Below, piece after piece: positions 35,775-45,905 of a stretch of DNA of 64,000 nt. Source of the DNA: Pseudoalteromonas shioyasakiensis (GTDB lineage: Bacteria > Pseudomonadota > Gammaproteobacteria > Enterobacterales > Alteromonadaceae); contig CP058414.1 in assembly GCA_013391845.1 (NCBI GenBank), positions 2,838,501 to 2,902,500 of the forward strand, given 5' to 3'. A program made the position numbers and the translations under genes. Below the pieces are notes generated by a model that was given only the letters and a program-made list of their open reading frames with translations, ran no database searches and was not told the DNA's origin. The first letter of the stretch is position 1; each line of letters opens with the position of its first letter.

Positions 35775-36719
35775 TTAATGTTTTACTTTTAAGCGCTGAA
35801 CCTGTGTAAGCACATCTTCAGCCTTAGCGCCTAAGTAAACGTAAATAGCAAGAGCAATCAAAAGTCCAACTACAGCAAACATCATCAAAACAGCGGGTAT
35901 AACATACTCTGTTTGCCCTAGTGCTGCTTTAAACATGGTAAGCAAAGCTTCTATTGATACCGCAATCAGTATTGTTGAGATAAAGCGCGTAATCGTGCGT
36001 CTTGTCGAGCTGTGACGAAAAATATCCTTATGCATAAGAATTTCTTCTTCCAGTATAGTTTTCCCTAAATCGAAAATAGCCAAAGCTAAAGTAACAAAGA
36101 TAATAATAGTAAATGGCTTAAGAGGATCTGACTGTATATCTTCATTCAAGACTAAATCCACCATACCAGCAAACACCTTATATAACAGATAAATTACCAA
36201 GCAAAACAAACAGCCAACAATCAGACCATAACCAACCCTGAAGTAAGGTGTCATTCTTGCTCTCTTAATATCTCCCATAATAAATTCGATTAACTCAGTT
36301 AAGCACACATCAATTACCAAAAATTGCTGTTTACCTTTTTCGGAAGGAATCATTTTAATAACTGAAATACATAAATGCTTTGTTGCTGTCGAAATATACG
36401 GCGAAGTAAAATGGGGATCAGGCGAAGCTGAAGCAAGTAAGAAATAAGGCCGAGCGCTTAAGTCCTGACCAGCCCCTACATGCGCGAGTTTTTTCTTATA
36501 TTGACGTTTAAAACAAACATTATAACCCTGCTGAATACCTTGTTCATTCAAGCAATATTGTAATTCTAGAAATGGATATTGATTGACTAGCTGCTGATAT
36601 TCTTGCTTGTTAGTTAAAGATGCCTGAACGCTTGCCAGTATTGAGAGCAGTAAATTATGAATAAGCACTTGTTGCTCTTCATAGCGTTCAATAGCACTTA
36701 AATAACTCATTCTTGCCAT
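35775..36719 (-). CDS. Membrane protein with N-terminal PDC/Cache-like sensor segment
   Basis: 314 residues. The first about 165 residues resemble a PDC (Cache) ligand domain: ASVQASLTNKQEYQQLVNQY, GAGQDLSARPYFLLA, SPYISTATKHLCISV and FLVIDVCLTELIEFI are the usual blocks. Unlike classical Cache sensors there is no membrane helix in front of it. Four membrane helices follow (about 178-202, 212-232, 255-280, 283-305). There is no GGDEF, kinase or methyl-accepting output domain. It may signal through a partner, or the membrane part may be the output. It is flanked by terminators on both sides and transcribed alone. Confidence 0.7.
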   Translation of the reverse strand: MARMSYLSAIERYEEQQVLIHNLLLSILASVQASLTNKQEYQQLVNQYPFLELQYCLNEQGIQQGYNVCFKRQYKKKLAHVGAGQDLSARPYFLLASASPDPHFTSPYISTATKHLCISVIKMIPSEKGKQQFLVIDVCLTELIEFIMGDIKRARMTPYFRVGYGLIVGCLFCLVIYLLYKVFAGMVDLVLNEDIQSDPLKPFTIIIFVTLALAIFDLGKTILEEEILMHKDIFRHSSTRRTITRFISTILIAVSIEALLTMFKAALGQTEYVIPAVLMMFAVVGLLIALAIYVYLGAKAEDVLTQVQRLKVKH

Positions 36720-36873
36720 TTTGCTTCCTTAGAGTAATAGACACACTAAGCTAAGCAAGGAAGGCTCCAAATTTGTAACGCCTTGATAATCAGTTGATTG
36801 GAGGATTTGAAGATTTAAAAACAATGATCAAGGCACTATAAAAGTGCAGAGTATAATTAAAAAGCACTAAAAC

Positions 36874-36909
36874 GAAAAAAGCCGTAACTTATTAAGTTAC
36901 GGCTTTTTA
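36874..36909 (-). terminator. Terminator of the secG-tRNA-Leu transcript
   Basis: The stem GCCGTAACTTATTAAGTTACGGC is followed on the reverse strand by six T, just past the tRNA 3' end. Confidence 0.9.
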
Positions 36910-36913
36910 ATTT

Positions 36914-36998
36914 TGGTGCGGATGGGGGGACTTGAACCCCCACGGCCGAAGCCACCACCCCCTCAAGATGGCGTGTCTACCAATTCCACCACATCCGC
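36914..36998 (-). tRNA. tRNA-Leu (anticodon GAG)
   Basis: On the reverse strand the acceptor GCGGATG pairs with CATCCGC, followed by A and an encoded CCA. The D-arm (TGGTGGAATTGGTAGACACG), the anticodon loop with GAG in ATCTTGAGGGGG, a long variable arm typical of class II tRNAs and the T-arm GGGGGTTCAAGTCCCCC are all visible. The length is 85 bases. It follows secG, as leuU does in E. coli. Confidence 0.97.
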
Positions 36999-37075
36999 AT
37001 ACAATTCTGTATGTTGTTAAGCTTGTTGTTTACTTGAGGAATGAAAACTACTTAACAATAATTAGTAAAAACTAA

Positions 37076-37423
37076 TTAGTTAGGTACGTCAGACGCTTTT
37101 TCTTCTGTCACAGGCACATCAGTTTGTGCTGGTGTTACAGTTTCAACAGCTGGCGCAGCCTCTAGGTTTTCCCACTCATCAGTCTTTTTAATTTGACCTG
37201 CAGTAAGGTTGCCCAGAACAATACTTAGTACGAAGAAGATCGTCGCTAAGATTGTTGTTGTTTTAGTCATGAAGTTACCAGCACCTGATGAGCCAAACAC
37301 AGTTGCAGAAGCACCTGCACCAAATGATGAACCCATATCAGCGCCTTTACCTTGTTGGATTAAAACCATACCAACTAATGCTAAAGCAACGATTAAATAA
37401 ACTACTAATAAAATTTCGTACAT
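37076..37423 (-). CDS. secG: Protein-export membrane protein SecG
   Basis: Small subunit of the SecYEG translocon. The start at 37423 gives MYEILLVVYLIVALALVGMV followed by LIQQGKGADMGSSFG, the family signature. The second helix is at about 50-72 (MTKTTTILATIFFVLSIVLG). The frame continues upstream to 37501 but only over the tpiA 3' end. The length of 115 residues is normal, with an acidic Pro/Val-rich tail. It lies one base after tpiA and shares its transcript, and the tRNA-Leu follows. Confidence 0.95.
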   Translation of the reverse strand: MYEILLVVYLIVALALVGMVLIQQGKGADMGSSFGAGASATVFGSSGAGNFMTKTTTILATIFFVLSIVLGNLTAGQIKKTDEWENLEAAPAVETVTPAQTDVPVTEEKASDVPN

Positions 37424-37424
37424 C

Positions 37425-38174
37425 TTATACGGTCCCTTTTGCACTTTCACAGATAGCAGTAAACGAATCTGCTTTAAGACTCGCGCCGCCAATAAGGCCA
37501 CCGTCTATATCTGGTTGTGCAAATAATAATTCGCTATTTTTTTCATTCACGCTACCACCATATAAGATGGTTAGTTGCTGTGCTATTTCGCTATCCGCAG
37601 AAGCAATTTTCTCACGAATAAACTTATGTACAGCTTGCGCTTGCTCAGGAGAGGCAGTCTTACCTGTGCCAATGGCCCAAACGGGCTCGTATGCTACCAC
37701 AGAATTCTTCAGTGCTGCTACACCTAATTTGCTAATTACAGCATCAATTTGTGCTGCAACCACTAATTCAGTTTCATTTGCTTCACGTTGCTGTTCACTT
37801 TCACCAACACATAGAATAGGTGTTAAGCCAACTTGCTGCGCTCGTGCAAACTTATCTGCAACAACGTCATCTGACTCACCGTATATGCTACGACGTTCAG
37901 AGTGACCAACAAGTGTAAAAGTTGCGCCTAAGTCTTTTACTAACTGGGCATCTACTTCACCAGTAAACGCACCAGCATGATTTTCAGAGACTGTTTGCGA
38001 ACCAAAAGTTACGTTTTGTTGCTGCAAAGAACTCAACAATGGGAATGGTGGAAACACCACTATATCCAGTTCATCCGATTGAACATTTTTGATAGCAGTT
38101 GATAACTGTTCAACAAGCTCTAAAGAGCCGTTCATTTTCCAATTACCTGCGACCATCGGCTTACGTGTTGCCAT
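37425..38174 (-). CDS. tpiA: Triosephosphate isomerase
   Basis: Interconverts dihydroxyacetone phosphate and glyceraldehyde 3-phosphate. The start at 38174 (MATRKPMVAGNWKMNGS, active-site Asn and Lys) is supported by GTGGAGTGGAATA upstream; the frame extends to 38189. The catalytic His lies in TLVGHSERR and the catalytic Glu in VAYEPVWAIGTGKTA, with the phosphate loop ILYGGSVNEKN. The length of 249 residues is usual. It lies between glmM and secG, a placement typical of Alteromonadales and pseudomonads but not of enterobacteria. Confidence 0.96.
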   Translation of the reverse strand: MATRKPMVAGNWKMNGSLELVEQLSTAIKNVQSDELDIVVFPPFPLLSSLQQQNVTFGSQTVSENHAGAFTGEVDAQLVKDLGATFTLVGHSERRSIYGESDDVVADKFARAQQVGLTPILCVGESEQQREANETELVVAAQIDAVISKLGVAALKNSVVAYEPVWAIGTGKTASPEQAQAVHKFIREKIASADSEIAQQLTILYGGSVNEKNSELLFAQPDIDGGLIGGASLKADSFTAICESAKGTV

Positions 38175-38243
38175 TATTCCACTCCACATTAGAAAGCGGG
38201 CAAGATACTAACTCGACTTGCCCAAAGTTACAAGAGGTTATTG

Positions 38244-39599
38244 TTATGCCTCGGTTTGTTTGCTCACAGTTTCGACAACTTCGGCAATTTTGCGTGCGCT
38301 ATCAAGAACAACCTTTTCCTGTTCAGCTTCAACCATTACTCGTACAACTGGCTCAGTCCCTGATTTACGCAGTAATACACGACCTGTATCACCTAACTGT
38401 TCTTCAACCAGTGCTACCATATCAACGACAGCTTGATCTTGCGTTGGATCAGTGCCTTGTGGGTAACGCACATTGATCATTTTCATTGGGTACTTTGTAA
38501 AACCAGCCCCTAAGTCTTGCAATGTTTTATTCTGAGCAACCATCGCAGCCAACACTTGTAAGCTTGAAATAATGCCATCACCCGTGCTAATTAAATCAAG
38601 GTTTAATACGTGACCTGAGCTTTCACCACCGATTTTCCAACCATTTTCTTGCAATAACTCCATTACATAACGGTCACCTACTTTACTGCGAGCAAAACCA
38701 ATGCCACGTGCTTTTAAGGCATTTTCAAGACCCATGTTTGACATAACAGTACCAACAACACCACCACCTAACATATCGTCGTTGGCTGCTTGACAAGCAA
38801 TGATATAAACAATGTCATCACCATCAAAAATTCGCCCATTATGGTCAACCATCATTACACGGTCACCGTCACCATCGTAAGCAATACCTACATCAGCATT
38901 GTGCTCAAGAACTTTACGTTTTAGGGTTTCAACGTGAGTTGCACCACATTCAAGGTTAATATTTACACCATTTGGCTCACAAGCATGACAGATAACCTCA
39001 GCACCTAACTCACGCATTACTGAAGGAGCAATGTGATAGGTAGCACCATTTGCGCAATCAAGAACGATTTTTAAACCTTCAAGTGATAAGCCTTGCGGGA
39101 ATTGGCTTTTACAAAACTCAATGTAACGGCCATCTGCCGTTTCTAAACGACGTGCTTTACCAAGTTTATCAGAGGCAACACAGGTCATTGGTTCGTCCAT
39201 CATAGCTTCAATTTCAAGCTCAACTTCATCTGGTAGTTTTAAACCTCTGCTTGAAAAGAACTTAATACCATTATCGTGGTAAGGGTTATGAGATGCACTA
39301 ATTACAATCCCCGCTTCGGCGCGGAAAGTTTGTGTAAGATACGCCACCGCGGGAGTCGGCATAGGGCCCAATAATACAACATCGATGCCAGCAGCTATTA
39401 AACCGGCTTCAAGTGATGTTTCGAGCATATAGCCAGAAATACGGGTATCTTTACCAATAATAACCTTTTTCGTCCCTATTTTTGATAATACGCGACCTGC
39501 TGCCCAGCCTAACTTCAATGCAAATTCAGGAGTGATTGGAAACTCACCAACCATACCGCGAACACCATCCGTGCCAAAATACTTTCTTGTTTTACTCAT
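38244..39599 (-). CDS. glmM: Phosphoglucosamine mutase
   Basis: Converts glucosamine 6-phosphate to glucosamine 1-phosphate for UDP-GlcNAc, peptidoglycan and lipopolysaccharide. The phosphoserine loop [15 protein letters not shown], the Mg-binding [11 protein letters not shown], the sugar-binding GGESSGHVL and the C-terminal phosphate site [14 protein letters not shown] are all intact. At 451 residues it is full-length. The start overlaps the folP stop by eight bases (AAATGAGTAA), indicating translational coupling in the folP-glmM-tpiA-secG series. Confidence 0.97.
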   Translation of the reverse strand: MSKTRKYFGTDGVRGMVGEFPITPEFALKLGWAAGRVLSKIGTKKVIIGKDTRISGYMLETSLEAGLIAAGIDVVLLGPMPTPAVAYLTQTFRAEAGIVISASHNPYHDNGIKFFSSRGLKLPDEVELEIEAMMDEPMTCVASDKLGKARRLETADGRYIEFCKSQFPQGLSLEGLKIVLDCANGATYHIAPSVMRELGAEVICHACEPNGVNINLECGATHVETLKRKVLEHNADVGIAYDGDGDRVMMVDHNGRIFDGDDIVYIIACQAANDDMLGGGVVGTVMSNMGLENALKARGIGFARSKVGDRYVMELLQENGWKIGGESSGHVLNLDLISTGDGIISSLQVLAAMVAQNKTLQDLGAGFTKYPMKMINVRYPQGTDPTQDQAVVDMVALVEEQLGDTGRVLLRKSGTEPVVRVMVEAEQEKVVLDSARKIAEVVETVSKQTEA

Positions 39600-40440
39600 T
39601 TGTTATTCCTTTCGTGCATGCTTGCCAAACGCTAAGCACATCAACTGTTTCTTGTACGTCATGAACGCGGATAATTTTCGCACCATTTTGTGCTGCAATC
39701 AGCGCACCTGCTAAGCTTCCCGCTAAGCGTTCATGTGTTTCTCTATTTAATAAATTACCGATCATCGATTTACGAGATAACCCCGCGAGAACCGGTAACT
39801 TGAATTGATTAAATACATCAAACTTATTTAAGATTTCGTAATTATGAGCCAGTGTTTTACCAAAACCAAAACCTGGGTCTAAAATAATACGCTGTTGCTG
39901 AATACCCGCTTGCTCACATTTGGCTAAACGCTCTGCAAAGAACTCATTAATATCAGTAAACAAATCATCATAGTGTGGGTTACTTTGCATAGTGCGAGGC
40001 TGACCTTGCATGTGCATTAAGCAAATTGCCACCTCAGGGTATTGAGCTAAGACCTCAATAGCCCCAGGTTCTTGCAATGCTCTAACATCATTAATGATGT
40101 CAGCACCAGCAATAATCGCTTGGCGCATGACTTCACTTTTACTGGTATCAATGGAAATAATGCAGTCGCTAGTTTTTCTAAGTGCTTTGACTAAAGGTAT
40201 AACTCGCTCAAGCTCATCTTCAAGAGATACATCTGGAGCCCCTGGACGTGTTGACTCGCCGCCTATATCTATTATTTTTGCACCTTGGTTTAATAATATT
40301 TGAGCTTGCTTGACAGCGCTGTCTAGTTGGCAGTAGCTGCCACCATCAGAAAATGAATCAGGAGTGACATTTAAAATCCCCATCACGACAGGGGAATCGA
40401 GGTGTAAAATACGACCTCGGGGTAATTTAAGAGCGGTCAT
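39592..40440 (-). CDS. folP: Dihydropteroate synthase
   Basis: Joins p-aminobenzoate to the pterin in folate synthesis; target of sulfonamides. I chose the ATG at 40440, giving [14 protein letters not shown], because GAAGGTAAAA stands directly before it; the frame reaches an ATG at 40461. Motifs are complete: [56 protein letters not shown] and [10 protein letters not shown]. The length is 282 residues. Its downstream partner is glmM; upstream, a terminator separates it from ftsH. Confidence 0.96.
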   Translation of the reverse strand: MTALKLPRGRILHLDSPVVMGILNVTPDSFSDGGSYCQLDSAVKQAQILLNQGAKIIDIGGESTRPGAPDVSLEDELERVIPLVKALRKTSDCIISIDTSKSEVMRQAIIAGADIINDVRALQEPGAIEVLAQYPEVAICLMHMQGQPRTMQSNPHYDDLFTDINEFFAERLAKCEQAGIQQQRIILDPGFGFGKTLAHNYEILNKFDVFNQFKLPVLAGLSRKSMIGNLLNRETHERLAGSLAGALIAAQNGAKIIRVHDVQETVDVLSVWQACTKGITNE

Positions 40441-40498
40441 TTTTACCTTCAAATCTTCCATGCATTTGCTCTACTAACAAAGAGCCAATTTAATGCTA

Positions 40499-40526
40499 AA
40501 AAAAAACCCCGGCATCCGGGGTTTTT
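40499..40526 (-). terminator. Terminator downstream of ftsH
   Basis: The stem CCCCGGCATCCGGGG is followed on the reverse strand by a long T-tract, 20 bases past the ftsH stop. It implies a separate promoter, or read-through, for folP. Confidence 0.92.
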
Positions 40527-40545
40527 GCTGTGTATATTTTAACGA

Positions 40546-42492
40546 TTATTCAGCTTTGTCATCAAGGCTTGTTTCATCCTTTTTTACTGAATCATCCTCT
40601 TTTGTCTCGTTGGCTACAGGCTCTGCTTTTGCTGTAGGCTTTTTATCATCTGAACGACGGTCATGAACATCACGCGGCTCTCGTACAGGCTGACGTGCCA
40701 TTAAGTCATCAATTTGACCGGCATCAATTGTCTCGTACTTCATTAGTGCATCTTTCATTGCATGTAAGATATCAATGTTATCTTTAAGGATTTGCTCTGC
40801 ACGTTGATAGTTACGATCTGAGAATAAACGAACTTCTGTGTCGATCACTTTTGCTGTTTCATCAGACATGCTCATAGAACGGCTACCGCCGCCACCCATG
40901 TACATTTCGTTTTGATCTTCAGCATAAAGTAACGGACCAAGTTTCTCACTTAGACCCCATTGGGTAACCATTTTACGAGCAATATCTGTTGCACGTTCAA
41001 TATCGTTACTTGCACCGGTTGTAACTTTGTCTTCACCATAAATTAGCGCTTCGGCGATACGACCACCATAAAGGCTAGAAATCATTGACTCTAATAGCTC
41101 TTTTGAGTGGCTCACACGATCTTGCTCTGGCAAGTACATAGTGACACCTAGCGCACGTCCACGAGGAATGATAGACACTTTATAAACCGGATCGTGTTCA
41201 GGTACCATGCGACCAACAATCGCGTGACCCGCTTCATGGTAAGCAGTCATTTCTTTTTCTTGCTCACTCATCACCATGGTCTTGCGCTCTGCACCCATCA
41301 TGATTTTATCTTTTGCGGCATCAAATTCAGCCATGCTTACTACGCGCTTGTTCCCACGAGCTGCATATAATGCTGCTTCGTTAACTAAGTTTGCAAGGTC
41401 TGCACCAGAAAAACCTGGCGTACCACGTGCAATAACAGCGGCTTCTACGTTGTCACCTAAAGGCACTTTACGCATATGAACTTTAAGGATTTGTTCACGG
41501 CCACGAATGTCAGGAAGACCAACAACAACTTGGCGGTCAAAACGGCCAGGACGTAATAACGCAGGGTCTAATACATCTGGGCGGTTAGTTGCAGCAATAA
41601 CGATAATACCTTCGTTACCTTCAAAGCCGTCCATTTCAACCAGCATTTGGTTCAGTGTTTGCTCACGTTCATCGTGACCACCACCCATGCCAGCACCACG
41701 TTTACGGCCTACTGCATCGATTTCATCAATGAAGATGATACAAGGTGCTGCTTTTTTCGCTTGTTCGAACATATCACGTACACGTGATGCACCAACACCA
41801 ACAAACATTTCTACGAAATCAGAACCTGAAATTGTGAAAAACGGCACTTTAGCTTCACCAGCTACTGCTTTAGCAAGTAACGTTTTACCAGTACCTGGAG
41901 GACCAACCATCAACACGCCTTTCGGGATGCTGCCACCAAGCTTTTGGAATTTTGATGGGTCACGTAAGAAGTCAACTAACTCAGTCACATCTTCTTTCGC
42001 TTCGTCACAACCCGCTACGTCAGCAAAAGTCGTTTTAACTTGGTCTTCGCTCATCAGGCGCGCTTTGCTCTTACCAAAAGACATCGCACCTTTACCGCCA
42101 CCGCCTTGCATTTGACGCATGAAGAAAATCCATACACCAATAAGCAGTAACATTGGGAACCAAGAGATTAAAATGCTGGCGAGGAATGACTGCTCTTCAG
42201 GCTTAACGCCTTTAACATTAACATTGCTTTTTAAAAGATCATTCAAGATGTCTTTATCATACATAGGCATGATGGTTTGAAAGCGTTCACCGTTTGTTTT
42301 GGTACCTGTAATAGTACCCGTTGTGCTTTCAATAGAGACTTCTTGGATAGCGCCACTACGAGCGTCGCTAACAAATTGAGTGTAACTTGTTTGGCGATCA
42401 GCCTGATCACCACCATTAAAGCTCTGAAACACTGACATTAGCACTACTGCAATGACCAGCCAGAGTATTAGATTTTTCGCCATATCGCTCAA
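40546..42492 (-). CDS. ftsH: ATP-dependent zinc metalloprotease FtsH
   Basis: A membrane-bound hexameric AAA+ protease that degrades misassembled membrane proteins and regulators such as LpxC and sigma-32. Membrane helices at about 6-23 and 103-123 flank a small periplasmic domain. The AAA module has Walker A GPPGTGKT, the pore [13 protein letters not shown] and Walker [12 protein letters not shown], with arginine fingers in RPGRFDRQ. The protease active site is HEAGH. The C-terminal tail of about 50 residues is hydrophilic and charged. The length of 648 residues is normal. It follows rlmE with 57 bases between, as in most gammaproteobacteria. Confidence 0.98.
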   Translation of the reverse strand: MSDMAKNLILWLVIAVVLMSVFQSFNGGDQADRQTSYTQFVSDARSGAIQEVSIESTTGTITGTKTNGERFQTIMPMYDKDILNDLLKSNVNVKGVKPEEQSFLASILISWFPMLLLIGVWIFFMRQMQGGGGKGAMSFGKSKARLMSEDQVKTTFADVAGCDEAKEDVTELVDFLRDPSKFQKLGGSIPKGVLMVGPPGTGKTLLAKAVAGEAKVPFFTISGSDFVEMFVGVGASRVRDMFEQAKKAAPCIIFIDEIDAVGRKRGAGMGGGHDEREQTLNQMLVEMDGFEGNEGIIVIAATNRPDVLDPALLRPGRFDRQVVVGLPDIRGREQILKVHMRKVPLGDNVEAAVIARGTPGFSGADLANLVNEAALYAARGNKRVVSMAEFDAAKDKIMMGAERKTMVMSEQEKEMTAYHEAGHAIVGRMVPEHDPVYKVSIIPRGRALGVTMYLPEQDRVSHSKELLESMISSLYGGRIAEALIYGEDKVTTGASNDIERATDIARKMVTQWGLSEKLGPLLYAEDQNEMYMGGGGSRSMSMSDETAKVIDTEVRLFSDRNYQRAEQILKDNIDILHAMKDALMKYETIDAGQIDDLMARQPVREPRDVHDRRSDDKKPTAKAEPVANETKEDDSVKKDETSLDDKAE

Positions 42493-42549
42493 GGAGTTAA
42501 CCTCTTGTATCCAATTAATTTAAATTCAACTTAACGCAGCACAACTGTA

Positions 42550-43179
42550 CTACAGTTTGTAGCCTGTCGCCACTATATAAACTTCCCGAGAACGGGCGCG
42601 TGATGCATCAGGCTTTCTAATTTTCACCGCTTTAAAGCTATTACGTACTTCCTGCAAGTATTGATCAAATCCTTCGCCTTGGAAGACTTTGACACAAAAT
42701 GCGCCATTTTTCTTTAAAACTTGGTGGCACATATCTAATGCCAACTCAACTAAGTACATACTACCAGCTTGGTCAACAGATGTATTGCCGCTCATATTTG
42801 GCGCCATATCAGAAAAAACAACATCCACGTTTTTTCCATCAATGCGTGTCAATAGAGCATCAAGCACCGCTTCTTCACGAAAGTCACCTTGTAGAAAGTC
42901 AACACCTGCCAGCGAGTCCATAGGTAAAATATCACAAGCAATAACTTGGCCTTTGTCACCTACCTTTTCCGCTAAATATTGCGACCAACTACCTGGTGCA
43001 GCACCTAAATCAACCACAGCCATCGATGGTTTAATTAATTTATCTTTGTTCTGAATTTCGTCTAATTTGAAAACCGCACGAGAACGCCAGCCTTTCTTTT
43101 GCGCTTCGTGAACATAAGGATCGTCGAAATGTTCCTTCAGCCAACGCTTAGAACTGGCTGAATGTTTTTTATTTGCCAT
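42550..43179 (-). CDS. rlmE: 23S rRNA 2'-O-ribose U2552 methyltransferase
   Basis: Methylates U2552 of 23S rRNA in the 50S subunit. The protein shows [12 protein letters not shown] (catalytic Lys), the SAM motif [26 protein letters not shown] (catalytic Asp) and the late catalytic Lys and Glu in [11 protein letters not shown] and [12 protein letters not shown]. At 209 residues it equals E. coli RlmE. It is divergent from yhbY over an 85-bp gap, the conserved arrangement. Confidence 0.97.
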   Translation of the reverse strand: MANKKHSASSKRWLKEHFDDPYVHEAQKKGWRSRAVFKLDEIQNKDKLIKPSMAVVDLGAAPGSWSQYLAEKVGDKGQVIACDILPMDSLAGVDFLQGDFREEAVLDALLTRIDGKNVDVVFSDMAPNMSGNTSVDQAGSMYLVELALDMCHQVLKKNGAFCVKVFQGEGFDQYLQEVRNSFKAVKIRKPDASRARSREVYIVATGYKL

Positions 43180-43264
43180 AAATTAATACGTAACTAATTA
43201 GTAATATTCTCTAGATGGCGTTAGAATACCCTTAATTCAAGCCATATTCAGCAAAATTTGTAAC

Positions 43265-43564
43265 ATGATGAAATTATCGAACAAACAAAAGCAGTTTTTA
43301 AAAGGCCAAGCGCACAGTTTAAAACCTGTTGTATTACTTGGTGCAAACGGGTTAACCGAAGGCGTTTTAGTTGAAATTGAAAGCGCTCTAGATATTCATG
43401 AGCTAATCAAAGTTAAAGTTCCTACTGACGAACGTGAAACTAAGACATTGATTTTTGATGCTATTGTTCGCGAGACAGGCGCAACAAAACTACAAACAAT
43501 TGGCCACACAATTGTGTTGTATCGCCAAAGCGAAGAGAAAAAGATTCAATTACCACGCGGTTAA
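43265..43564 (+). CDS. yhbY: CRM-domain RNA-binding protein YhbY
   Basis: A small protein that associates with pre-50S ribosomal particles. The whole of its 99 residues is one CRM domain, with the signature LSNKQKQFLKGQAHSLKPVV, then LGANGLTEGVL and GHTIVLYRQS. The start is ATGATG at 43265; either ATG could be used. In many relatives greA follows; here a terminator and an unrelated hydrolase follow. Confidence 0.95.
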   Translation: MMKLSNKQKQFLKGQAHSLKPVVLLGANGLTEGVLVEIESALDIHELIKVKVPTDERETKTLIFDAIVRETGATKLQTIGHTIVLYRQSEEKKIQLPRG

Positions 43565-43593
43565 TCTAACCCGAGGAAATCTTGAATCAAGGA

Positions 43594-43620
43594 AAAGCCA
43601 GCAAAAATGCTGGCTTTTTT
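43594..43620 (+). terminator. Terminator of yhbY
   Basis: The stem AAAGCCAGCAAAAATGCTGGCTTT followed by TTT lies 30 bases after the stop. Confidence 0.9.
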
Positions 43621-43669
43621 GTAGGCAAAAAAATTTTGCATTAATTTGTAACTAAACTTTTTACCTAGG

Positions 43670-44818
43670 TTATTTTTGCTCACGAGTGTATTTCAGTACC
43701 CGATTGATAAACTCAGTGGTTAACTCATTAATTAACCCGGTTTCAGCATTGAGAACTAAGCTAAACCCTATGTTCAGATGAGGAAACACAACAATATCGC
43801 TGCGATAACCTTGCACCCAGCCACTATGGTAATACAGCAGTTCATCATCATAGTTATATACACGCCAACCCAATCCATAATAAGCATCTTTGACATGACT
43901 ACGCCAAACTCTACGACGAGTTTCCTTTTTAGTATGTGTATAAGGGCGTGTTTGCTTAATAAGTGCTTCTAGAGGTAACACGTCAGGATACTGCCCTAAC
44001 TGCGCATTCAACCAAATAGCCATATCATTTGCGCTGGCATTGACACCTGCAGCGGCAGGTACCTTATAATAGTTTTTCTTTAATCGTGAAGTATACCAAC
44101 GCTTTCTTCCACGAACATGAGGGTGAGCATAATTATCATCTCTTACCATCCCCTCAAAACCAACACTGGCATCCACCATTTTCAAGGGAGCAAATATATA
44201 CTCTGAAATCCAGTGCGAGTAATCCATCTGTGTTGATTGATAAATTACAGAATCAATCAAGCTAAACATCACATTTTGATAACCGTAGCACTCGCTTGGT
44301 TTACAGATAGGTTCAACAGTCAATAACCGCTCAACAATGTCTGGGTAGCTCATACGCGACTCAATAAGGTTATCGTATGCATTAGGTACTAAGCCACTTG
44401 AGTGACTAAGGATGTGATAGATTTTTAAGTCATCTTTATAAGCTGTATTAGAAAAAGCAGGAATAAACTTACTTATTGGGTCGTCAATATTAAACTCACC
44501 TTGTGCTGCAAGTTTTGCGGTCAACGAGCCGGCAAAAGTTTTTGATACTGACGCTAATCGAAAACGTGTGTGTTTATCAACTTTGCGACCTTTTTCTATT
44601 TTTGTTCGGCCAATACCACGAATAAAATCTTCATTACCAATATTTACAATCGCCAATGAACCACCTGGGATCCCTTTGCTTTTTAGTTTTCGGGTTAGGT
44701 GTTTATTATAGTCAGCAACGAAACTTTGCCACTGTTTGTCACTCGAAGTAGCTTCACCACTCACCACAAGCAGTAATAAAGAAAAAAGAAAAAGAATTAA
44801 AGATGAGCTGTACTTCAT
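43670..44818 (-). CDS. Serine hydrolase, class C beta-lactamase-like fold
   Basis: An exported penicillin-binding/esterase-like protein of 382 residues. The signal peptide spans about 1-23. The nucleophile motif SxxK is SVSKTF in FRLASVSKTFAGSL, and the second motif is YQN in YGYQNVMFSLID. The KTG triad is replaced by a segment near the C-terminus (YYHSGWVQGYRSDIV; HSGW is typical of EstB-like esterases). These features suit an esterase or D-amino peptidase more than a resistance enzyme. It is monocistronic and AT-rich at its 5' end. Substrate unknown. Confidence 0.85.
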   Translation of the reverse strand: MKYSSSLILFLFSLLLLVVSGEATSSDKQWQSFVADYNKHLTRKLKSKGIPGGSLAIVNIGNEDFIRGIGRTKIEKGRKVDKHTRFRLASVSKTFAGSLTAKLAAQGEFNIDDPISKFIPAFSNTAYKDDLKIYHILSHSSGLVPNAYDNLIESRMSYPDIVERLLTVEPICKPSECYGYQNVMFSLIDSVIYQSTQMDYSHWISEYIFAPLKMVDASVGFEGMVRDDNYAHPHVRGRKRWYTSRLKKNYYKVPAAAGVNASANDMAIWLNAQLGQYPDVLPLEALIKQTRPYTHTKKETRRRVWRSHVKDAYYGLGWRVYNYDDELLYYHSGWVQGYRSDIVVFPHLNIGFSLVLNAETGLINELTTEFINRVLKYTREQK

Positions 44819-44915
44819 TATTTATTTTTTTAAGTCTGTTTGGGAAGTTTCTCATAACATAATATCATGAACTTTTGCCTCGACTAACGTACAATACGCT
44901 TAATCTTAACTTTTT

Positions 44916-45740
44916 ATGGGTAGACTATTTTTCATGCGCTTACTTGTGGTTTTGTTTTTTACTTTAATTTCAGTTGGTTGCGCTCTAAAACCTGAACCAG
45001 CTCCGTTACTTTCAATGCCTAAGAAACCAAGCTTACAAAGCCAACGCTTTCAAGTTGAGTACCAAACAGAGCATGCTGCGCCTAAAGTAAAGTCAGTACA
45101 ATTACCTGCACATGTGGTTAGTACACATCAAACTGTTGTCATTGTTGCTGATAAAACCAGTGTAACAGATACGCTTTACGGGCAGCTGGCCGAAGCACTC
45201 ACAGCAAAGCAATTAAAGGTTGTAGAAGAAGGTGCACAAGCAGACTATACCCTTTCAATTCACCAGCTTGATCTTGAATTGATTGAAGACACAGAATACC
45301 AATTAGTAAAACCTGAAAAGCCATTGCCTTTATTTGATGAAGTAGCAAAACAGTTCCCGGTTCAAAAGTGTGCAACTATTTTAGGCCAAGTGAGTATGCG
45401 TCTGACTCATAAAAAAACCGGTGATGTTGTTTGGTTCGCAAAATCATCGATTGATAGTGCAAGTTTTCATCGTGAGCCACTTATCTATAGTTTTGAACAG
45501 CAACAGTTAATAAAGAATGAACTTGAAGTAGCGAGTTTTGTGCACGAGCAAAACTCAGAACAAGCTCGGATGGAGCGTATTAATAAAGAAGTCACTATTC
45601 CTGCTTATCAGACCTTCACACAAGTGAACGCGTTTAAAAAAGAGCAAGGCCCGTGTAACCGTACAGAAATTAGTGCTCTAACACCTATGATGCAGTACTA
45701 CTTGAGCAGTATTTTAATCGATAAAATTAAAGTTCAGTAA
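44916..45740 (+). CDS. Lipoprotein of unknown function
   Basis: 274 residues. The signal peptide with lipobox ISVGC ends near residue 22; both the ATG at 44916 and that at 44934 give a valid signal peptide, and no ribosome site decides. The mature part has an extended Pro-rich start (ALKPEPAPLLSMPKKPS), then an alpha/beta segment (HQTVVIVADKTSVTDTLYGQ, ALTAKQLKVVEEGAQADYTL) resembling the curlin-assembly or LPP20-type fold, and QVSMRLTHKKTGDVVWFAKS. Such proteins may help in envelope assembly. No named family. It precedes the MipA module but is separated from it by 165 bp. Confidence 0.7.
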   Translation: MGRLFFMRLLVVLFFTLISVGCALKPEPAPLLSMPKKPSLQSQRFQVEYQTEHAAPKVKSVQLPAHVVSTHQTVVIVADKTSVTDTLYGQLAEALTAKQLKVVEEGAQADYTLSIHQLDLELIEDTEYQLVKPEKPLPLFDEVAKQFPVQKCATILGQVSMRLTHKKTGDVVWFAKSSIDSASFHREPLIYSFEQQQLIKNELEVASFVHEQNSEQARMERINKEVTIPAYQTFTQVNAFKKEQGPCNRTEISALTPMMQYYLSSILIDKIKVQ

Positions 45741-45905
45741 AACTCATTAGCTGTTTGCCTACCCATAGGCAAACAGCGCCCTCCTTGAATTTGCAACACT
45801 TTCTTACACTTCCAATTCCTACTAATACATTTTTTTACAGATTACAGGAACTCCTTAACAATATACTATAAGCTATTACCCTTTCTAACAGACAAGGAAG
45901 CAACG

